Source of the DNA: CAZMHJ01 sp964566075
Lineage (GTDB): Bacteria; Patescibacteriota; Saccharimonadia; Saccharimonadales; CAIOMD01
DNA: 26,855 nucleotides
Reading direction: 5' to 3'
Assembly (NCBI GenBank): GCA_964566075.1
Contig: CAZMHJ010000012.1
Location: forward strand, 1 to 26,855
Translations under genes and position numbers: made by a program
Part shown: one piece after another, positions 22,407 through 26,855 of the stretch
Numbering within the stretch: the stretch's first letter is position 1
Layout of the letters: every line of letters begins with the position of its first letter
The notes under the pieces: model-generated
What the model was told of the DNA's origin: nothing
The model's database searches: none
The model's input: the letters and a program-made list of their open reading frames with translations, nothing else

Positions 22407-23430
22407 GGCTGGCTTGTGAATCGTTGGTTTTTAGCTTCTTACCCAGATGGGTGTGTGCCTTGGGCGTTGCGCGTCTACCGCGTGGTGTCCGTTCTAGTAA
22501 ACCAATTTGGAGTAAGTATGGTTCGTAGAAATCTTCAATTGTCGTTGACTCATCACCAGTAATTGCTGCTAGTGTGTTGAGGCCAACAGGATTTGTGCCA
22601 TAGCCTTCTATCATTTTTTCAAGCAAATAACGGTCAGCCGGATCAAGCCCAAGCTCATCAATCTCTAAAAGTTCGAGCGCAGCTTTTGTGTGTACCGTGT
22701 CAATAATGCCATCACCATTAACATCGGCATAGTCACGGACTCGTTTGAGTAGCCTATTTGCGATACGCGGCGTTAAGCGAGCCCGGGTAGAAAGTATTGT
22801 TGCAGCCTCAGGATCAATTGAAGTATCCATAATCAGCGCAGCCCGTGAAATAATCTGTGCAATTTCTTCTGGTGTATAAAACTCTAGCCGATGCACCATA
22901 CCAAACCTATCACGCAGTGGTGCAGCTAAGGCGCCCGTACGTGTTGTAGCACCAATAAGCGTAAATTTCGGTACATCAAGGCGCAAGCTACGGGCACTTG
23001 GACCTTTACCGAGCATAATATCAATTTTGTAGTCTTCCATTGCGCTATATAAAACTTCTTCGACGCTACGGTGCAAACGATGAATTTCATCGATAAATAA
23101 AATGTCACCGTCTTGCAAATTGGTTAGTAGGCTCGCTAGATCACCCGCTCGTTCAATTGCAGGACCACTCGTTACTTTTATCTGTGCACCCATTTCATTG
23201 GCAATCACTGTTGCCATAGTCGTTTTACCAAGGCCTGGCGGCCCATATAGTAATACGTGGTCGAGTGGTTCACCGCGTTTTTTTGCAGCAGAAATTGCTA
23301 GTTGAAGATTCTTCTTTAATCGCTCTTGACCAATGTAGTTTGCAAAATCTCTGGGGCGCAAAGAATTTTCAAGTTCTTGCTCTTGTACGTCTTCGGGTTC
23401 AGCTGTCGTGTGTACAATTCGGTCTATCAT
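22399..23430 (-). CDS. ruvB: Holliday junction branch-migration ATPase RuvB
   Basis: The AAA+ motor that with RuvA drives Holliday-junction branch migration. The 343 aa match the family length. Walker A is GPPGLGKTT (about residues 63-71), Walker B FIDEIHRL, sensor 1 GATTRTGAL and an arginine-finger region APLRDRFGMVHRLEFYT. The C-terminal winged helix contains GLLERTPRGRRAT. The ATG directly abuts the ruvA stop (TAA-ATG) and has AAAAGGA upstream. It is the last gene of a yebC-ruvC-ruvA-ruvB operon. Confidence 0.98.
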   Translation of the reverse strand: MIDRIVHTTAEPEDVQEQELENSLRPRDFANYIGQERLKKNLQLAISAAKKRGEPLDHVLLYGPPGLGKTTMATVIANEMGAQIKVTSGPAIERAGDLASLLTNLQDGDILFIDEIHRLHRSVEEVLYSAMEDYKIDIMLGKGPSARSLRLDVPKFTLIGATTRTGALAAPLRDRFGMVHRLEFYTPEEIAQIISRAALIMDTSIDPEAATILSTRARLTPRIANRLLKRVRDYADVNGDGIIDTVHTKAALELLEIDELGLDPADRYLLEKMIEGYGTNPVGLNTLAAITGDESTTIEDFYEPYLLQIGLLERTPRGRRATPKAHTHLGKKLKTNDSQASLL

Positions 23431-24009
23431 TTATATTCCTTTTAAAGCCTGTTTGATACGATCTTCTGTTGACAGTGTTGGGTCAATATTCTTAAGCGCA
23501 AGTACTGCATCCATTTCGCTATAACCAAGAGAAATAAGCGCCTGTGCAGCTTCGTCGGTAGCGTTTACGCCACTACGCCCAACAATATCCTCTGCTGCGT
23601 CAGAGCTAACCAAACCAACCTTATCACGTAATTCAACGACAATTTGCTCAGCAGCACGTTTACCAACTCCTTTAGCTGATTGTAATCGTTTCACATCACC
23701 ACCGGCAATTGCACCACGTACTTCGTTTGCGTTTCCAAGTTCAAGTACGCTCATGGCAACCTTTGGGCCAACGTTTTTTACTTTTAGTAGCTGTTCAAAT
23801 AAGTGTTTTGTATCGAGTGCCGTAAAGCCATACAACTGATGAGTATCTTCTTTTATGTTTTCGTACACATACACTTTTGCTTCATCGTCAGTAGTTAATC
23901 TATCCGCTTCGTTAGTTGTCATAACGACGCCATAGCCAACACCATGCACATCAATAACGACTGTATCGGCTAGTTTTTCGCTGACGGTACCTGTAAGTGT
24001 TGCAATCAT
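23431..24009 (-). CDS. ruvA: Holliday junction DNA-binding protein RuvA
   Basis: RuvA binds the four-way junction as a tetramer and loads RuvB. The 192 aa show the N-terminal OB domain (MIATLTGTVSEKLADTVVIDVHGVGYGV), two helix-hairpin-helix motifs (LLKVKNVGPKVAMSVLE and LQSAKGVGKRAAEQIVVEL) and a flexible linker. The C-terminal RuvB-binding domain follows (EAAQALISLGYSEMDAVLAL). The gene follows ruvC by 9 nt. Confidence 0.97.
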   Translation of the reverse strand: MIATLTGTVSEKLADTVVIDVHGVGYGVVMTTNEADRLTTDDEAKVYVYENIKEDTHQLYGFTALDTKHLFEQLLKVKNVGPKVAMSVLELGNANEVRGAIAGGDVKRLQSAKGVGKRAAEQIVVELRDKVGLVSSDAAEDIVGRSGVNATDEAAQALISLGYSEMDAVLALKNIDPTLSTEDRIKQALKGI

Positions 24010-24018
24010 ACTACGCCA

Positions 24019-24492
24019 TTATACCCTGAGTGTCTGTGCATGTGTTAATGCGGCTGCAAGCGCGTCAGCACAGTCATCTGGCTTCGGCGCTTCTTTGAGC
24101 TGTAATAGTATACGAACCATCTCTTGTATCTGTTTCTTTTCTGCGCGACCGTACCCAGTTAATGCTTGTTTAATTTGTAACGGCGTGTATTCATGAATGG
24201 CAAGATTGGCCTGCTTGCCTGCCAATAACACAACACCTCGAGCTTGCGCTACGGTCATAGCAGTTGTAACGTTTTGTGCAAAAAAAAGTTTTTCTACCAC
24301 CATTTCATCAGGGTTTGTATCTTTAATAATTGTGGTCAGCTCTTCGTAAATAGTTTGCAAGCGTACTGCATCATCCTCTTTTACAGGAGTTCTGATAACA
24401 CCCGCATCAACAAGGGTTGTTTTGCCACGCGTGACTTCAATCACACCAAAACCAAGTATTCCCGTCCCTGGATCAATGCCAAGGATGCGCAC
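24019..24492 (-). CDS. ruvC: Holliday junction endonuclease RuvC
   Basis: The RNase H-fold resolvase that cuts Holliday junctions, 157 aa. The acidic catalytic residues are visible: Asp7 in GIDPGTG, Glu in MVVEKLFFAQN (about residue 67), and the D/D pair in KPDDCADALAAALTH near the C-terminus. The start is GTG at 24492, two bases after the yebC stop, with AGAGGT upstream. The rest of the family core (GYGRAEKKQIQ) is intact. Confidence 0.97.
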   Translation of the reverse strand: MRILGIDPGTGILGFGVIEVTRGKTTLVDAGVIRTPVKEDDAVRLQTIYEELTTIIKDTNPDEMVVEKLFFAQNVTTAMTVAQARGVVLLAGKQANLAIHEYTPLQIKQALTGYGRAEKKQIQEMVRILLQLKEAPKPDDCADALAAALTHAQTLRV

Positions 24493-24494
24493 GT

Positions 24495-25220
24495 CTAGAC
24501 CTCTACGCCATCTGCAATATCAAAATTAGTATGTGTTTCTACCACGTCATCCAGCTCATCAAGCGCGTCCATAAGGTTCATAACTTTACGAGCTACTTCT
24601 GAGTCGGTAATTTCTATAGTGCTATTTGGCACGTAGGTAAGCTCAGCTTCGCTAATTTCAAAACCTGCGGATGTAATCGCATCACGCACTTTGGCAAGTT
24701 CTTTGGCGTCGGTATACACTTGTAATTCACCGTCAGATTCTTCAACATCTTCTGCGCCAGCATCTAAAATAGCAAGCACCGCATCATCACCGGTTGCCTT
24801 AACACGGATAGAGCCTTTGCGGGTAAACATAAAAGCAACCGCACCTGCTTCGGCAATGTTACCGCCTTTTTTATTAAAGGCATTACGGACTTCTGGATAG
24901 GTACGATTTAAGTTATCGGTTGCACATTCTACTAAGATACCAACACCACCAGGGCCGTAGCCTTCATACATAACCTCTTGTAATTGTGCTGCTGACTTAT
25001 CGGTCACACGCGCAATTGCCCTATCGATATTTGCCAGGGGCATGTTAGCAGCTTTTGCCTTTTCGATCGCTAATGCCAAGCTTGGGTTCATCGTGGGGTC
25101 GCCACCAGCACGAGCTGAAATAGCAATTTGATTACCGAGTTTTGTAAATAATGCTCCCCGCTTGGCGTCGGCTGCACCTTTTTGGCGCTTGATAGTTGAC
25201 CATTTGGAATGTCCAGACAT
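24495..25220 (-). CDS. YebC/TACO1-family protein
   Basis: A full-length (241 aa) member of the YebC family, with the typical start MSGHSKWSTIKRQKGAADAKRG and family motifs ARAGGDPTMNPSLALAIEKAKAANMP and GPGGVGILVECATDNLNRT. The family was long annotated as transcriptional regulators. More recent work implicates YebC/TACO1 in helping ribosomes through difficult proline-rich stretches, and this copy could do either. GAGGT precedes the ATG, and the gene lies between comEC (2-base gap) and ruvC (2-base gap). Linkage of yebC with ruvCAB is common in bacteria. Confidence 0.96.
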   Translation of the reverse strand: MSGHSKWSTIKRQKGAADAKRGALFTKLGNQIAISARAGGDPTMNPSLALAIEKAKAANMPLANIDRAIARVTDKSAAQLQEVMYEGYGPGGVGILVECATDNLNRTYPEVRNAFNKKGGNIAEAGAVAFMFTRKGSIRVKATGDDAVLAILDAGAEDVEESDGELQVYTDAKELAKVRDAITSAGFEISEAELTYVPNSTIEITDSEVARKVMNLMDALDELDDVVETHTNFDIADGVEV

Positions 25221-25222
25221 AG

Positions 25223-26653
25223 TTATACCTCATTCTTATCTGCAGTAGTTGGTTCTATTGTAACAGATACGGCTCGCTTTTTCAGGCCCAAAAGTACGAT
25301 AAAAATAATGACGTACAGCGCAATAAATGTACCAACTGTAACACTAGTACGTGACTGAGCACCCGGCACCTTAGATAAACCCGCTGCAATTAATAGCATT
25401 GCATCAAGCCAGATGCGTGCTGGCAGCGCAATCCAACCGGCAATCATAGGCACTAACATACCCGCTAAGCCTGCAATAAGTGAGAGTAGCATCGCGAGCG
25501 GTACCATTGGTACCACGATAATATTTGCAATAAACCCTATCAGCGAAAATCGTCCAAATATCAACATAATAAATGGCAACGTCATAATTTGGGCTGCAAA
25601 ACTTTCTATAGCCACGCTACCCCACAGTGGTGACTCTTTTCGTTTAAATAACCGAATCGTAACAAGTGGCGCTACAATCAACACTCCAAAAAATGCCAGG
25701 AACGATAAATACCAGCCTATATCACCCCATACGTAATATGGATTTGCAAAGCCAGTTATAACGGCTGCTAATAAAATCAATAGGAGCGGCCGAAAGGTTC
25801 GGCCAAAATACCATGCAAGTAAACCAAGCCCAGCTACAATTGCCGCACGGACGATTGACGGAGAGTAACCAGTGATAAGCAAAAATAGATAGATAAGGGT
25901 CAGTGATATGCTCAAAATCTGAAAGCGAGATAGACGCTTTAGACCTTTTTGTGTCCCGCGAATAATAATAGTTAAGTTATAACCCGAAACTGCCACAATG
26001 TGCGTTAGACCAACAATTACGAGTATAGCTGCTAACTCATCTGGCAATAAGCTTCGTTGCCCAACTAATAAGCCTACTCCAAAGCTCGCTGCAGGCTCTG
26101 GTAGCGCATTTTCCATACCAACAATAAAGTTACGCCGAAAGTCTTCTAAGGGGCTTTGTGCACGAGCTACGACGTTTATGTCAGCATATGAGACACTCGC
26201 TTGCTTACTACCACGTGCCGGGTATAGCTTTCCGTGTACAGTCACAATATCGTGGCGATAAATAATTGCTTCCCCAAAACCACGAACTCGTAAACTTCCT
26301 GGTAATTTTTGGCCATTTTGCACGAGATTTGTCATGCCAAATTCTTGTTGGCTTTTGTCTGCATACACGCTGTCTTCAGTAGCACGCCCGGTAATGGTCA
26401 CCGTATGATAAAACTGTTTTTGCAGTTTTAAATTCTCGGTCTGTAGTAACCCGCCACGATACCAACCTATAAGTACACCAGCAAGCATTAAGTAAGAAAC
26501 CAAGATAGCTCCGCGTTTCATCAGTAAAGGACTAAGTACAAAAACGAGTATTAGCCAGGCAAACGAAAGTGGTTCGGTAAATTTTGCCAGAAAAAGACCG
26601 CCTACAATGGCGGTTAGAAATACAATGATGTATGTTGTACGGCGAACACTCAT
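25223..26653 (-). CDS. comEC: ComEC/Rec2-family DNA-uptake channel, lacking the metallo-beta-lactamase domain
   Basis: A polytopic membrane protein (476 aa) that would carry single-stranded DNA across the cytoplasmic membrane during natural transformation. N-terminal membrane segments cover about 1-60. A soluble OB-like DUF4131-type domain covers about 75-165 (YHTVTITGRATEDSVY). The competence core (about 185-440) contains GVGLLVGQRSLLPDELAAILVIVGLTHIVAVSGYNLT and SPSIVRAAIVAGLGLLA, the hallmark ComEC motifs. The chain ends soon after the last helices (KKRAVSVTIEPTTADKNEV), so the C-terminal nuclease-like metallo-beta-lactamase domain of longer ComEC (700-800 aa) is absent. The start overlaps the preceding gene's stop (ATGA). 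Confidence 0.93.
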   Translation of the reverse strand: MSVRRTTYIIVFLTAIVGGLFLAKFTEPLSFAWLILVFVLSPLLMKRGAILVSYLMLAGVLIGWYRGGLLQTENLKLQKQFYHTVTITGRATEDSVYADKSQQEFGMTNLVQNGQKLPGSLRVRGFGEAIIYRHDIVTVHGKLYPARGSKQASVSYADINVVARAQSPLEDFRRNFIVGMENALPEPAASFGVGLLVGQRSLLPDELAAILVIVGLTHIVAVSGYNLTIIIRGTQKGLKRLSRFQILSISLTLIYLFLLITGYSPSIVRAAIVAGLGLLAWYFGRTFRPLLLILLAAVITGFANPYYVWGDIGWYLSFLAFFGVLIVAPLVTIRLFKRKESPLWGSVAIESFAAQIMTLPFIMLIFGRFSLIGFIANIIVVPMVPLAMLLSLIAGLAGMLVPMIAGWIALPARIWLDAMLLIAAGLSKVPGAQSRTSVTVGTFIALYVIIFIVLLGLKKRAVSVTIEPTTADKNEV

Positions 26654-26855
26654 TGTAAAGCGATTTCTACTGTTACCGTATCACCAGCATTGAGGTTCTC
26701 TGCCACTCGTACCGATTTCTTAACCGGTAAAAGGTATGAGTTTGACTTTTTGTCTGGAAAGATTGATGTACCCCAAGAACTTTGACCAATTTTGACTTTG
26801 ACTTTAACTGATCCAAAGCCTCTGCGGACGCCACTATCAGTAATTATCTTAATTT
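26650..26855 (-). CDS. DUF1905-like protein, C-terminal part (runs off the window)
   Basis: An open frame enters from the window edge on the minus strand and stops with TGA at 26650-26652, overlapping the comEC start. The visible 68 residues include GFGSVKVKVKIGQSSWGTSI, FPDKKSNSYLLPVKKSVR and VAENLNAGDTVTVEIALQ at the end. This matches the DUF1905 pattern, a small beta-barrel ending LPVKxxVRxAxxxxxGDxVxVxI. The N-terminus is outside the window, so length and start are unknown. Its function is not established. Confidence 0.72.
   Translation of the reverse strand, partial: IKIITDSGVRRGFGSVKVKVKIGQSSWGTSIFPDKKSNSYLLPVKKSVRVAENLNAGDTVTVEIALQ

Overview
The window looks like a piece of chromosome from a Candidate Phyla Radiation bacterium, most likely Candidatus Saccharibacteria (TM7). 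This assignment is inferred from gene content and order, not from a search. Signs are a DUF5652 micro-protein, a short one-domain TsaB, PRC-barrel and bacterial PH-domain proteins, a sortase with a PDTG-type substrate, a monoderm-style type IV pilus cluster with no secretin, and extreme gene packing (ATGA/TAATG overlaps and overlapping convergent ends). TGA serves as a normal stop (ends of the genes at 16677-17270, 18900-19961 and 20827-21498). This argues against the UGA=Gly code of Gracilibacteria and Absconditabacteria.

Layout. 8-2928 (minus strand): two proline tRNAs (CGG and UGG anticodons) around a tiny DUF5652 membrane protein, then RNase Y and a ZIP metal transporter. 2993-3424 (plus): a Fur/Zur-family repressor divergent from the ZIP gene. 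3403-8602 (minus): a sortase, an LPXTG-like beta-helix surface protein, tsaB, tsaE and a lamin-tail-domain surface protein. 8663-9220 (plus): a PRC-barrel protein. 9187-11272 (minus): recX, a small polytopic membrane protein and recA. 11401-21788 (plus): a type IV pilus locus in the order pilB, pilC, major pilin, three minor prepilins (two of them 525 aa), pilM, pilN, pilO and a 97-aa membrane protein. 21800-26855 (minus): a PH-domain membrane protein, the Holliday-junction genes ruvB-ruvA-ruvC, yebC, comEC and the end of a DUF1905 gene.

How it fits together. The pilus locus plus ComEC and RecA suggests pilus-mediated attachment and DNA uptake, with incoming DNA handled by RecA/RecX and RuvABC. 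The sortase and its adjacent PDTG protein, the lamin-tail protein and the large minor pilins form a surface-display repertoire suited to an attached (epibiotic) lifestyle. The Fur-family repressor and the ZIP importer form a compact metal-homeostasis pair.

The most interesting small-scale structure is at 2935-2993. A single palindromic TTGCAA can serve as the -35 element for both divergent promoters, each -10 lies exactly 7 nt from its ATG (predicted leaderless mRNAs), and an inverted repeat covers the repressor's own -10. The same 7-nt geometry recurs at other genes in the window, next to genes with textbook Shine-Dalgarno sequences. No CRISPR array, insertion sequence, integrase or rRNA gene was seen, and no gap between genes exceeds about 170 bases.
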